A stretch of DNA of 64,000 nucleotides from Coturnix japonica (Eukaryota > Chordata > Aves > Galliformes > Phasianidae): the NCBI RefSeq assembly GCF_001577835.2, contig NC_029521.1, positions 24,601,527-24,665,526 of the forward strand, given 5' to 3'. The notes under the pieces were generated by a model that ran no database searches, had not been told where the DNA came from, and saw only the letters and a program-made list of their open reading frames with translations. Made by a program: the position numbers and the translations under genes. This document shows positions 1 to 14,100 of this stretch, in pieces (position 1 is the first letter of the stretch; each line of letters begins with the position of its first letter).

Positions 1-68
1 GCGACGGACGGACCTGAGGGGGGCGGAGTCTCGGAGGGGGGGCGGGGATGAGAGCGGGCAGGGAGCAG
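1..68. promoter_or_regulatory. CpG-rich, GC-box-rich promoter-like edge
   Basis: The first bases are G+C-rich with several CpG dinucleotides and two GC-box-like cores (ggggcgg types). A usable splice donor on the + strand follows at 69 (gcag then gtgagg). This could be a noncoding first exon of TDRD1, or the edge of a promoter shared with a divergent gene to the left; in mammals CCDC186 lies head to head with TDRD1. The window starts inside the island, so neither reading can be settled here. Confidence 0.4.
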
Positions 69-1839
69 GTGAGGGTGGGGTAGAAGTAATGGAGATCCGG
101 CGTGAAAAGTAAGTTAAAATCAACATAGATTTGCCCGCAGCCCCACCAGCGTTCCTTATGTGGCTCCTCAGCAGAGCTCTCCCTCAGGCAGATGAGAAAG
201 GCATCTCATCCCCTCGGCTCTCCGCAGCCCCAGCGCTGTGCCTCAGGCGGTTCTGCCTCTCTCAGAGCACCAAACTTGTGGCGAATTTCCGTCTGAACGC
301 TGCCATAACCCCAGGAGGCAGCTGTAGATATACAGGGAAAGATAACGCTCGGTGAGCCTCTCCCTGAAGTGCTGCAAATTAAATGGGAATGATTGCATTA
401 CCTTTGCTCTTGGCGAGCTCGTGTTCAGCGTGCACAGATGGGACAGAAGGCGATTTCTGAGTGAAGGAACTCACCTAAAGCACTGTCATATGCTTCAGCC
501 TGCCCTGCAGGCATCGGCTCTGCAATGCAGAGGCAGCAGCAGAATGTGCCCTGGTTTTCTGAGAGGTCACAGTTGGGTCTTTGGGCTCTTTTGTCTAAGA
601 AAATAAAAGCGTTGATGTGATTTCTCGGTTTCTAGCTGGAACTTGTTAAACTATACGCAGCATCTTCATAGCTCTGCCCACCACAGGGGCTTGCAATCCT
701 TCCTATGTTGTCAGCTTCAGGTGTGGGAAGTGGCAGCATCCCTATTTTTGAGGGGTTACATGTACAAACAGGTCATAATAAAATGTGCTGCAGGCTCAGC
801 TGGCACCGCTGCAGCTGAAAGTTCATGGCTGGGAGCAGCACTGCTTGACTCCCCTCCGCTGCATCTATCAGCAGCACAGCCTGTTGTAATGTCATTACCT
901 CAAGCTGATGCAATTCCACATAATGGCAAGGTTACATAAAGAGTTATTCTTTTGTTCATTAAGATTCGCTTTCATTAAGTAACTATTTTATTCTCAGGCT
1001 TGCTGCGAGTCTTCAGGGTGCACCAGGAAGTGGGCACGGTGCTGGTGCTGCAGCCTTGGCCCTTCCTGGTGTGTCTGATTTAACACAGGGTATGGTTCAC
1101 TCCTGAGCGTGACTGTAATTACACAGCTGCTCTGAGTAACTCGTACCAGGAAAATGCTATTTTCATGACACGTTATTTAGACTGTCCTTTGTTCAGCCTG
1201 CGGCACGGCGGTGCCCTAGCTAGTTCCAAAGCACTTGGATACTATAAATTAAAGCTAATTACACCTGCTACCATATTATGAAACCTTCACACAGGCCCTG
1301 ACAAGTTGTAAGCAAAGCTGCACTGACCTCCTGTAGCTCCCAATCAGCTTCTGTTAGCAGCGTTCCCCCAGTGACCGCAGCACTCCTTCCCATTTACCTT
1401 TTCCCACTGCTGAAGCCAGGTCTGATGTTTCTTCATTTAGAAGTAGTTCCTATTGCTGTCCATTCCTGCCCTTTCTGCTCTGCTGTGGCTCATGCTGGTC
1501 AAGTTCTGCTCCCAGCAGGATGCTCCATTCTCCTTTTGTTGCACCTTTTCTTGTCAATATAACATCAATTAGTGTCATTACCAAAGGTTGGATGTTGCTC
1601 TGGGCAGCTTGGTGTGGTGGCTGATGACCCTGCACATAGCAGAAGGGTTGAAACTAGATGATCATTATGGTCCCTTTCAACCCAGGCCATCCTATGATTC
1701 TAACCTGTGGTCACATCCTATGACTATGACACCGGTAGAGGTGTTTTCAGCGAGCCTGAAATTCAAACACCTGATAATATATATTTATTGACCCCCATGT
1801 ACCGAGTTTCACGTTTCAACACACTGGATAACCTCGGCT
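69..1839. other. Upstream noncoding region of TDRD1
   Basis: No exon was recognised here. The open frames are short and look random, and the stretch is AT-moderate with one CR1 fragment near its right end. It is either the first intron of TDRD1, if transcription starts at the left edge, or intergenic DNA, if the second CpG-rich patch is the real start. Confidence 0.5.
1585..1703 (+). repeat. CR1 LINE fragment, 3' end
   Basis: The segment has the usual order of a CR1 3' end: a stretch resembling 'gttgaaactagatgat', then 'ggtccctttcaaccca', then the terminal 'cctatgattct' octamer-like unit. It is 5'-truncated and diverged, an old insertion in sense orientation. Confidence 0.75.
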
Positions 1840-1972
1840 CAGAGCTGCCGGGCAGGGACCATCCCGCCCCGCGGAGCGCCCTTCCTTCCGGGGGCGGGGA
1901 GCTGCGTGGAGGTGTGGGGCGGACTGCGAGGCCTTGGGAGCGGCTGAATTACAGCGGCTGTGGATGGTTGTA
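1840..1972 (+). promoter_or_regulatory. TDRD1: Likely TDRD1 promoter and noncoding first exon
   Basis: A compact CpG-rich patch carries GC boxes (gggggcgggg near 1892-1901, and ggggcgg near 1917) and ends at a consensus-like donor at 1973 (gta then gtgagt). The acceptor of the ATG exon lies only 152 bases downstream, at 2123-2124, so an exon of up to about 100 bases ending at 1972 is a good candidate for the TDRD1 first exon. In vertebrate testis the gene is driven by A-MYB, but no motif here was clear enough to claim. Confidence 0.45.
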
Positions 1973-2174
1973 GTGAGTTCCTCCATAGGGAGCTTCCCAT
2001 AGTTCTGTAGGTTTAATATTCAGGTTTTCTTTTTCAAAGTGATATTAAGTCGTAACTTTAGAATATGGCTTAAATACGTTGCCTGCATTTGTTTATTTCT
2101 TTATTTAAATCTGTGCTCCTGCAGCTGACTGACATACAGCCCGTTTGTCCTGCACCGAGGGGACCATCGGCAGC

Positions 2175-5100
2175 ATGGCCCAGGCATCGCCTGTCAAGGA
2201 TGCAGGTAATGAGGTGCTAGTGAGGATGGAAGTGAGTGTCAGCCTTCTGAGCATCTCCTCTCTCGGCTGGGAGGCTGACACTGTGAAATATCTAACAAAA
2301 GTCAGTATTTTGTGAGCGAATAATACTTCTTTTTTCCACTGATGGCAGTCATAGAATCACAAGGGATGGAATGGAACTCGAGATCATTAACTCCCCCCCC
2401 TCCCCCTAAAGTAGGTTTCCTTAGCAGTGGGATCATGAATATCTCCATAGAAGGAGACTTCACAACCCCTCTGAGCTTGTTGTGTCACCCTTGCAGTAAA
2501 AAAATTCTTTCGCATGTTCATATAGAACTTGATGTGTTCCAAGTTTTTCCCATTGCCCTTTGTCCTATCGCTGTGCATCACTGAAAAGAGCCCACCTCCA
2601 TCCATTTGACTTCCACACTTGAGATATGTGTTGACGAGATCCTTTCTGAGCCTTCTCTAGGCTGAACAGCCCCAGGTTTCTCAGCCTTTCCTCATGGGAG
2701 ATGCTCCAGGCCCTTAATTATCTTTGTTACCTTATATTGCAGCACAGGAATGGATAACTGCAGTAAAAAATAGATTTTATCTGTATGTATCTTAGTTTTG
2801 TTCTTCTGTAGTTTTATATAGGCTTGGTCATTATGCAGATTACCAGTATCAATGTGCCTTGTAAATGCAGTTAACTCCTAAGGCGTTGTTGGGTCTTGAT
2901 CTCCAGAGATATCTGAGACCTGGCTGAATGCCTTCCTGCCCTACCATCTGTAGGGAACCTGCTTTGGTAAGAGGGATTGGACTCTATCATCTCTAGAGGT
3001 TCCTTCCAACCCCTACAATTCTGTGATTCTCTGAATTGGTGTGGCAACAAGAAAAATGGTAATATTCCTGTAGTATCTCTGTTTGCTGAAATGCACTAGC
3101 AGAATGGTAAGAAAAGAGAATGGTTTTGTTTCCCTGTAAATACTCCATAACACAAGCATGCATTCATGTTGTCAGATCACTTTGCAAATGCTTCTTTTCC
3201 TAGGAATTTTCATGGGAAGCACAGCCACTAGAAGAAGGTTGCCACTTAAGGGTGCAACTGGTAATGGAGAAATGGTGAGTTACTGATCTTTATGATTGCC
3301 CTAAGTATTCTGAGCATTTCTAGATAGCGTAAATGGTCAGCCCGACTGATCAGTACAAGTGATTGTCTCTTTCTGTAACTCTGAAATCTTTTACTATTGT
3401 CAAATGTTGATACGTTAGAATATATACATCCAACTGAGCTGCTTTTTTCTGGTAAGAATCACTTGAGATTTATTTAACTATCTATTTTGGTAGGTATCTC
3501 ACTCTGATTCAACTGAGAAGCCAAAGAAGTCACAATATTCTTCTAAGAATGTTTTTTCTGTTGGCTATGATAAGAGTCTCTTTAGCATGCTGACACCACC
3601 TCCTCAGACAAGAACTTGTCATCGTTGTGGTCTGTCTGGTAAGCTCTGCTATTCTCTACTCCGTGATGCATAGTGTATTTGCCAGTGGAATTGGATCAGA
3701 AGGATTATTCAGAAATGCCTTAAAATGGATGTGTATTTTGTGTCAGATGCAAATACAGTGACTATTCACAACACAGTTGGGGTTACTGAACTGAAAGAAA
3801 CTGAAGACTGCATCTCCTTATTAATAAAAAATGCTTCTTCTGAAGTACAGAAGGAATCTGGAGCTATGGGCTGCAGTGTTTGATAGCTAGCTACAGGGGA
3901 ATAATAACTATTTGTATCAGATTAAAATGTAAAGCTCATAAAGCAGTTACTAAGTGTTGTATGGAGTTTGCAGTTATCTCTTACTGTATAGGTGTTTCTC
4001 TGTCACTTAATTAGTTTTTTTTTTCAGGGGCCTTCAGATGTTCACAATGTAAGCAAATATACTATTGCTCTGTGGATTGCCAGAAGAGAGACTGGTCAGT
4101 ACACAGGATTGTGTGTGAGCCAGTTAAACAGAAGTAAGTTTCTTATAACTCTGCTTAATGCTCTTTAAAGAATGACAAGATCACTCTTAGTACCCTTGCA
4201 TGGTAAGTTAAGTTTTGTTACTACTGAAAAATACGTTGCTTCTTCTTAGTCTAGTATTGTATTATCTCAGGAAGATTTGAAAGATATCTGTGAGTTCTTA
4301 ATTGTGAATTAAGTAAACTGAAATGTTTTGCTTTGTGTTAGTACTGGAATTATATGAGTTTGCAGTAAGAATACCAGCTCTTACCGTACTTGGCAGCAGT
4401 GACACAATTAAATGGATTGTATTTCTCAGACTCTGTAGAGGCACCCTTTAACTATTTAAACTGTAGCTTCAGTGAACTTAATTGGTATGTTATTTTTGAT
4501 GAGCCCAGTTGTGATTAAAAGTTGTTTCAGCCAGACCATTCTCTGTCAGCTCATTATCTCTTTGACTTGCCAACTAAGATGCTCAAGAGATGGCTGATCT
4601 ATTTCATCTAAACTCCATTAGGTTATGACACTGTACAAATGAGCTGGATTTGGAAAAGTGTAGGGGAGTGATCTGAGCATTTAAGCTGGCATGAAGGTCT
4701 AATGATAGCAATTGATCACTGCAATCAGATATCCATCATCAAAGTTTATGAGGGATATGTTTTTTTCCCCACAAACTTTGCTATGCTGAGTGAATTGGGA
4801 TTGTAGGAGGAGACTGTCTGGCATGTTATCAGAATTCTACCTAGCTGCTCAACTGAAACACCAACACTTATCTTTTTCTCTTATTTTACCATTTTTGATG
4901 TTTGGGATTACAGTGTTAGCAACATGCTACAACACTGGTTCTTCACAATTAACCTTTTTTTTTTCTTTTTTTTTTCTGATTACAGTTTAAGTAATAGCAG
5001 TGGAGGCAAGTTACCTGCTAAAAACAAGACAGGATTTTACCTTAAGGTATTTGTTTTTTACTGTGTCTTGAATAGGCTTAGTGTGAGCTAGTTACAATAT

Positions 5101-8100
5101 CTGTAACTTCTTCTGTACAGGAGACGAGCAAATACCAAAGATAATAATTGTTTGATTTGGAAAGATCAGTGCTTCTGAATAATGGTTACTGGAGAAGCAT
5201 TCAGAAGTATGCTACTTCTAGAGCTAATAGCAAGACTGTCAGTAAATTTGATTTTTTGTTAGGGAAAGAGACACCACACTTTTGTGATAAATTAAAAAGA
5301 CTAAGAAATACGATGTTGCCAGAGAAATATGTTAGGAAGGATGCAGATGTAGCTTGTCATGTTTAGAAGAAAGTCTGGTGCTTTTTTTTTCTTTCTTCCT
5401 ATAGCAATACTGGGAACCTTGTAACTTACTTGAGAAATGCATTTAGTGTAGCATTTTATATTAACAGATGCACATCTTGCTTCCATGCTGTAGCAGGAAT
5501 TAAACGTGATGCAGTTCTCCTTTGCAGCATTTTGATCCTATTTTTACCCATATGTTTCTTCTTTTAGACTTCCTATGAACAGTTCTACTGGAGATGGTTT
5601 TGCTATGTTCTTGGTTTCTTATATGTATAAAAACGAGTCAATGTGCATACCTCCAGTTAGATTCATGTTTGCACAATAGAAGAGAACTACCTTGTCTTGC
5701 ACTTCTTAGAAGTAGTTAATTCATCTGCTTAAGTTCATGAGGCAATTTAAAAGGTTTCCCTTTTGGTCATGAGATTTCCTATTCATTCAGATAGCTTTCT
5801 GTTACGTGTGCTTGTGAGTATCCTGGTAACGCTGGTCAACTGATAGCGAGGAACCTAAACCAAGAGGCAGGGACCATTGCTAAAAGCTTATTTTGAAATA
5901 ATTAAGACTTTATATTTCTTGGTTCAACTTAGAGGAAGCTCTGGTGAACAAAGAGAGATCACGTTAAAAGATTGTTCAGTATGTAATGTATTGTGTTCAG
6001 TACTATTGTATTGTGAAGTGTGCTTCTAGGGGAAATGTTCTTAAATATCTTTGGTGCTGTAGAAGCAGGTGTGAAAGGAATAGGCCACCCCGTGGCTGCT
6101 GCCATGCTCTGACACTGCTTTGGTGCTTCTTTTTTCGTTGTCTGTTCTTTCCATCTCTGAATGAGATCTGTTATTTTCAAGGGTAATACAAAATCTTTAA
6201 GGCTTAATCACTGTGGCTCTTTTAATTAGGATAATTTAACAACTGAGGATTCCTTCAAGACAGAAAAGCATATCAAGAAGATAATGTTTTCAGATCTCCA
6301 GACTCTAAGACTCAAAAAATCTATGGAAGTACAGGTACTTAAGTTTAGGAATAATGCAAGTTATCTGAAGCTCAGTTAAGCATGTATAGCTGCTTGTTAC
6401 TTCAACCCTGTCTTGTTTTGCTTGCCTGTAAAATTCCTTTATTTTTTTTATAAAGATGAGTAAATGCAAGCTGAGGACATGGGGGATAATAGGGAAAGAT
6501 TGATTTCTATGACAGTGAACATAATGGTCTCATAATTGTCCTCAGGAGATACCAGTGCTGGATTCAAAACAAAAGAATAGTGTCAGGTATAGGGTGAAAT
6601 GCACTTACTGGGAAGCACGCTGGTACTGACTGTAGGTTGTTATTGCATAATCCTTAACTACTGTGGCTTTTCTGTTCAGGGTACGGTAACAGAATTCAGG
6701 AGTCCAAGTGAATTTTATATACGGATGAATTCTGCTGAAGTTTTAGAACAGATTAGCAAACTTTCTGTAAAACTGCAAGACTGTTACACTAACGCAGTTA
6801 CTGAAGAGCAGTATGTACCGGTCAGAGGGGAAGTCTGCGTGGCAAGGAATTCTGTGGATCAGGTACTGTCACATTGGCCTCCTCTTAAAAAAACATTTGT
6901 TTCTAAGCGTTTATATCAACTCAAATCTGACAGGAGCAGTTTGTCCTTCTCTTTATGGAAGGGTGTAGGAATTCATAGCAAATCTGAATTAGTGTTGTTA
7001 GTTTGGAGTGTGGCTCAACTTATTTCAGTTATTGCTCATTTCTTATCTGACTTTTCTGATTGCTCTTCTGTAATCTCCCCTTGTTCCCATTTCCAATCCC
7101 ATCCTTTTTGTTTGTTTGTTTAATCCCACTTTTTTCCCTCTTTCGTTGTTAACAAGTCTTTGTTTTGCTGCAGGTAAGCCAATTTTGGTAGGAGTTTAGC
7201 TATGTTAACAAGTCAGCACTGCACTGACTTTGATTTGCTTCAAAATTCTCAGCTGCCTTTGTTTAAAACCATATGAAATTAAAAGTTGAAGTGTGCGTTT
7301 TAGTGAGGAATACAATAAATGTAGTTGCTTATTATGATGTGCTCTTACTAAGAAATTTATTTCTTGGATACAGACATGGGGAAGAATACTGGTTAAATAT
7401 GTGGATGCATTGCAAAAGAAAGCACAAGTGTTCTACATAGATTGTGGAAAGGAAGAAAATATTCCACTCTCCTGGATTAAAGCTCTGCACAAAAACATTG
7501 AACTGCTTCCTCCATGTGTGAGTTCTGTTCTCCTAGAAGTAGTGTGGTATTTTAGATGAATAGCTCTGAAATAGATATAACTCTTATTTCAGCATAACTG
7601 CTGTTATCGCTGTATTTTGTGTTCGGTGGAAGTGGTGCATAAAAATGTCTTGACTACACTTAAAGTTCACATTCTGAAATGTTCTGTAGGGCCAAGGATG
7701 GCCTTCTGATTATTTTCTTAAAATTCTTGTTATCTGAGGTGGTAAAATAATTGAACTTATATTTCCACTTTGTGCTGGAGGGCAGCAGAGGAAGCACTCT
7801 GTTCAAGTATTTCAATATGGGTCTAATGTAGTGCTGAAAAATCACTTAGCGTGGGTAAACTTATTGGTCTGAGCTGCAGGACTGTTCTGGTAGTTGTTTA
7901 TTGTGGTCTAGCTTTAATCTGACCTGACACGAAGAACAGAGAAGCATTCCTTCAGCCAGGGACTGCTCTAAGTAGCAACTGTTGGAACAGTCTTTCACTG
8001 TATGTTCAAGTAGTTCTGTTTGGTTCCTAAAAGATTTTTACAGCCTTGAGACCCTTGACTCAAAACCTTCAATGTCTACTGAGGATAGATTACAGTGTAT

Positions 8101-11100
8101 ACTTACATTCAGACATGGTGTGATACAGCCGCACCTTGTGTAATGCTCCTGTACACTGAACACAGCTTGAACATAATTTCATCAATTCTTTTGTAAAGAT
8201 GTTAGTTGAATTGATAGCGCTTCAGATCTCAACAGCAGCTTTTAACTCTTATATACCTGATAACAAGTAAGGCCCTCAAAAATTGACTCAATTTTCCTAA
8301 AAGGCAGACAGTCCTCTATCTCCCATGTTCTGATGGTAATTCTTTCCAGGCAATTAAGTGTTCCCTTGCCAATTATGATCCTGAACAACAAGGATACAAT
8401 GAGGGCACTGCTGCCTTTTCTTCCAAGCTGATGGGAAAGACCTGTTCAGTAATTATTGTTGATGTACTGCAAGAGGAAATGATGTCAAGTTTTGCTGTAG
8501 ATGTTGTTCTTCCAGATTGTAAGTATATCTGGTGTGGGTATGGAAGGGAGGGAGAAGGTTGGGGGACAGGTAAGAAGCAAAACTGGTAAGTCTTCATGTT
8601 CAGTTTCTCCAGTCTCTTCCAAGACTCTTAGAATGCAGTTTTGTCTTTTGCTTCCTTCCCTCTCTACCTTCAGTAATCTCTTTTTGTGGAATTGTCTTGT
8701 TTATTTCTATGGAAATATTTCTATTTTAATGGATGTGGTAACATGTTTTTAATTTCTTTTGTCCCCTGCATTTTTAGCCCTTTAGAAATGACAGCATTAG
8801 TTGCTAGTTTCATCCTAAAGATCTGACTTGTTAGGTTTAGTACATGTTTACTAAACAAGTATCCCAAAGAAGGTGCACCAATGGATATGGCTTAGAGAAC
8901 TCTAAGCTCTAGTGACAGCAGCACTTACGTTTTTTATAGTATAAAATGCTCGTGTGATGATAGTGTCCATTAATTTAATGAATGAAATGGCAGGAGCCTA
9001 CAAAGTTAAAAAGGTCTGCCAAAAAAAAGAATGTTCAACATATATAATTTTGTAGCTTAGTTTATAGTAATTTTCAGAGGTATTTCTGACTCCTGCCTGA
9101 TGAAGTTGCACATTTGGAAGTTATCTGGCTTTTGTTCAGTAACCACTTTCTGTCTCGTTCTCCTCTTCATGTACAGTGTCAGAAAACAATTTTAAGGAAA
9201 GTAAAGAAGAAATACCTGAAGATAAAGAACAACGTTGCTCTGGAAATATAACTGCACAGTGTGTCTCTATATGTACTGGAGACACATTTTCTGTTGTGGT
9301 TTCACATGTTCAAAATCCAGAAGATTTTTTCTGTCAGCAGATACGCATTGGCAGTAAGTGACTTAATGAAAATAAGCTGTGAGCTATCACATCACCTTAT
9401 TCTTCAGTAGTGAGTATCTAGGGGGAGATACTGCTAGTTGATCTTATACTTGGAGATTATTTGTGGTGTTATGCTGTGCTTCATTTAAAAGCCTTGGTAT
9501 TATAGAGGATCTTTTTGGCATCATAATCTGCTATTACCACTTAGTAACTTGTAAGCTTATGGTTTGTGTGCATTCTGAGTAATCAGATCCACTATTTTAA
9601 TATTACTTTTGACATTATGTGAAACACCTCTAATGTTGCAACAAGTTCTTTCGGGTTTTGAACTTAAGATCTGTACACTTCCCTAAAACCTGTGTTTTTT
9701 AATGCCAGGTCGTCTTGCTGAGCTTCAGAGGCATCTTTGCGAATACTGCAACAAACTTCCAAGTAATCCAAATTTCCGACCAGTTGCTGGAGAGCTGTGC
9801 TGTGCCCAGTTCACAGGTAAAGGTGAACATCTATCTAAAGGAGGCATCTATAAAATATAGCTATCTATTTTTTAAAAGACCATTAGATGGTGCCTTTATT
9901 AAGCAGACATAGAGCACTCGATTCCTTCTTGTATGAAGGAGATATTTTTAAGAGACAATGAAGGAATGGGTTTTATGTTGGCAATCCCCATTTCCTGTGG
10001 AAACAAGTATAGGCTAAAAATTTCAAACGTTTTGTGCTAGAAATTGATATTTCTTTATGAAATAAGTAACTTTTATAGTAAGAATATGAAGTCCTGATTG
10101 CCTGAAGTAAAATTTTTTTCTGCACATTCAGAAAAAGGTATTACTGTCAATAAGCTGTCTTAGCATTTTAAGTATTAGTTTCAGGTACTTAGCGAGGAAA
10201 AAAGAATCATTAAGTACATTAGTAGCTTTGATAGATTTGAGAGTAAGCTTGTATTTCTATCTGAAATCTTTAAATTGGATTAGAAAACTAAATCATATTA
10301 TATGCATAATTTGAGTCAGCTGAGAGCCTGTTTTTTAAATATACTGAACTTAACTATGTTATGTGAGGGTAGTACTTAATTTTTTCTTGCAATATACATT
10401 TGTGGGTGGGGGATTCTTTATGGAAGGAATGAGTTTACAACACTTAACCGATAGGAGGAGTGATGGCGGTAGTTGCCTTCCATAACGTTTTGTCAAGGTT
10501 TGTGTGAGCTGTAGTACTGCTGTTTCAGCTCTAATGTCGAGATTGTCAATATATTGATCTGCCCCCAAAAAATCATGCTGTTTACTGAAGCTAAAATCAA
10601 ATGTAATGAATGTGTATTTCTTCCTTTCTAGAAGATGATGTCTGGTATCGTGCTGCTGTTATAGCACATGCTTCTGAAGATAACGTTGTGGTGGGCTATA
10701 TAGATTATGGTAACTTTGAAGTTCTGCAGCCAACTAGACTTCGTCCGATGACTCCAAAATTAATGGACTTGCCAGCTCAAGCCATAAGATGTAGCTTGGC
10801 AGGTATGAAATAAATGGAGTTATTTCTCTTTGGTTAGAGGGAAAATAAGTGGGGTTGTCCAGTTACCACATGTGCAGTATCGTGGATCAAAGGGTAGAGA
10901 TACCAGAAGACATTATTTTCAGAATTATTAATTAACTGTTGTAGCATACTTACAAAGCATGACAAGACTTTCCTCATGTACTTAATGATGAAAATACTCA
11001 AAAAAAACCTGCATTATGCTAACATGCTTGTTCTTAAGTTTTGCACTTACCCTTGTTCGAAGCAAAATTCAGATGCTTGCTGGCTGGTTCTCTGGGGTTC

Positions 11101-14100
11101 TTAAATCTGTTGTGGAACTGGAATCAGTCCCCCTGGGACCAACCTAGTGAAACTACTGGTATGCTCATCTCCTAGCCTTGTGGTTGGAAGGTGCCTTGAT
11201 AATTCCTACTTCATCCTCCTTTCTGAAGCCAGAGTCATTGCCTGTTGTTTTTGACGTGTTTGCTTAACTTGCTGTTGGAAATTGTTTGCTGTTATTCACT
11301 TCACTATGCAAGTTAGTCCATCCCTTTGCTTCAGTATCCTTTGCTATATCTGTACTTTCTTTAAAATACTTGATATTTTCTCTGTCGTTTCAGGTTTTAC
11401 TTGGTAAAGTTCTGAGAGGTATCACTTGGTTGGAAAACTTAATTCAGAGAGGGAGCCATTGCATATGCATATATGACCTAAAGAAATCACTGTTTTGAGA
11501 CAAATGATGGTGCCTGTAGCTTGTAATGTATATTCTAGAACTGAGAAAGTTTGTAAATTCAGAGATGCTAGAAGGCAATTGGATGAGTTGTTTCCTGATG
11601 GAGGCAGCGATTACTGCTGTGTCAAATATCTTCCAGGAAGCAGCTGATTTTTCTTAACGTTTTGCTATAATATTCTGGTTATAACTTGCATTTTTTGAAA
11701 GAAACTTAGCAGTATTAAGTATTATTATTTCTTCGTGAAACTCCCAGTAGCTGGTACACTGGTTCAAGTTTGGTAATATTGTTTCAAACGTATGCTCCAG
11801 ACTATAGTTGAATTGTTGAGACTGAAAACCTAGCATTTCTTAGACCTTTCTACTAAATAAGTACTAAATCTGAATTCAAACTGTAATGGACTACAAGTTA
11901 TAGACTATCATGGCAGATTTTTATTAGGTCAAAATACAATAAATTTAGAATCTGAATAATTGGTTTTGGAATCTTGTTATGTGTCTGAGTGGTGAGAGAG
12001 TTCCTTGGCATGTCTGCTGCTTAATCTGTTACTTCAAAGAATGTTACTGTACTCTTTGACATATTGTTGGGACCTGAACTGTCTCTGAATCCTTCCATAC
12101 TATTTGACCTTTTTTAGGTATCAAGCCACCGTTGGGAGCCTGGACCTCAGAAGCTATTTCTCTCATGAACCAATTAGTAAAAGACAAAATGTTCACAGTG
12201 AAAGTAGTGGATAGAGAGAGTTGTAGATGTGTGGTGGAGCTCACAGATTCATCAGTTGTTCCAGAAGTAAATATATCAAGATGTCTCATAGAAAAAGGCT
12301 GTGCAGCTGAAGATTCAAGAATGGCCTTGCAAGCATTTGAAACGGGTGATGTTAAGCAAGTAAATAGTGAGTACAAGCACATCCTGATAAAGTGGTAGTG
12401 TTTAACCTCCTGTAATGAAGTTGCATGTTTCTAGAAGTCCATACAAGAATTACCTCTGGTTGGAAGTCTTCACATGTCTAGTTGAAGTAGGATATGACTG
12501 GTTACCTGTCTGTTTCTATGTTCTTGTTCTTAAGCCTATCTTCGTTGTCTATATTTTTCACCTGAAACCATTTATTCAGTCCTTCAAAAGCTGTTCAACT
12601 GTAGCAGCCTGTTTAACTTCAAGGCTTAAAGGGATTTGTTGCCTAAACTGCCTTTTTTGCATTTTCTGACTGAAGCTTTAGTTTGGGAATTTTATAACTC
12701 CTATGTCACATTTCTGTGTATTTCTGGGAAGATTCCTAGCTCTTACATGAAGCACGTTAAGGTGTTATTTTCCATCCTGTCTCTGATAAAACTGTGTGTT
12801 TTATCATAGCAGTATTATCTATCAGTGTGTAGATGCAAATAGTTGGATTATTTATAATGAGAAATGGCAGTACACAAAGAATGAGTATACAGTGTGGATT
12901 TTTTTTCTCTTTCTTTCCAACACCCCTAAAAAAGATTGGATGCAATTTCTCTTCCTCTACTTCTCTCTTTCCTCTCTAGAGGACACAGCAAACAAAAAAC
13001 AATGCAAGTGGAGTAAATTCTCTCATAAACAAGCAGTGGATGTGGTAGTGTGTACGCTGTATAGTCCTGGAGAATTCTACTGTCAGATTGCAGATAGCAA
13101 TGGTAAGTTTCTTCAGCTTCTGTTTTCTAGCATAGTTTCCTTGCTTTCTGATTTATTATTGTTTCAAGTGAGTTTATAACACCACTGAGTTCAGTCCTGC
13201 TTATATCAGTGACTTTGTTTATCATTCTTTCTCTCTTTCAGAGTTACGTGCTCTAAACTCACTTAACAAATCATTGTTTGAATACTGCCAGAAAACTCCT
13301 CCAAATGTTTTTAAGCCTGAAAAAGGAGATCCTTGCTGTGCTTTATTCTCTGGTAAGTAACAGGCTGAAATATTCCAGTTCTTCACAGAGAAAAAATGTA
13401 CCCAATATTTTATATTAGTAGAGGATAGCAAAGACTAATTTTATTACTAAATGTCATTTTATTTTTAAATCAGATGATGGTAACTGGTACCGTGCTTTGG
13501 TGGAAAACATCATTTCAGATAGAGTTGTTCAAGTTCGATTTGTGGACTATGGGAATGTTGAAGAAGTACCAGCGGATAACATACGGCAGATTCCATCCTC
13601 ATTCCTAGAGCTGCCATTCCAAGGAATTAAATGCTGGCTTTCAGGTGGATCTTCTTATGAATTCACTCCTGAAAAGTGCTGTTGCACTTAGGAACTAGAA
13701 ACTTGCTGCTTGTGGGGGAGGAGGTGATGATACAGTATTTTACACAGAACTGTGCTTTATAATAATGTCTGTATTGCTTCTGGACTCAAGAAATTATGGA
13801 AGCCTCTGGTTTAGCCTTGGAACACTGCATGCTGGTATTTAATAGATGTTCTTTGCTGAGTTCCTGTCAGTGTTGTAGAGCGATCTGCCTGTGGGTCACT
13901 TACTGATTTACTGGTCAAATGCAACTTGTAGTTTTTGCTTCATCTGTAGTGCTTGCTAGCTTTTAGTTGCTGCTTAATATAGGAGTAGATGTGCTTTTGT
14001 GAAACTTAGTTATTTTTCTATATTTTTTTCCACAGGCCAAAGGAGCTAATGTGTTCTAACATAGCAAGCTGGCATTTCAGTGGGAATGTTTCATATGATT

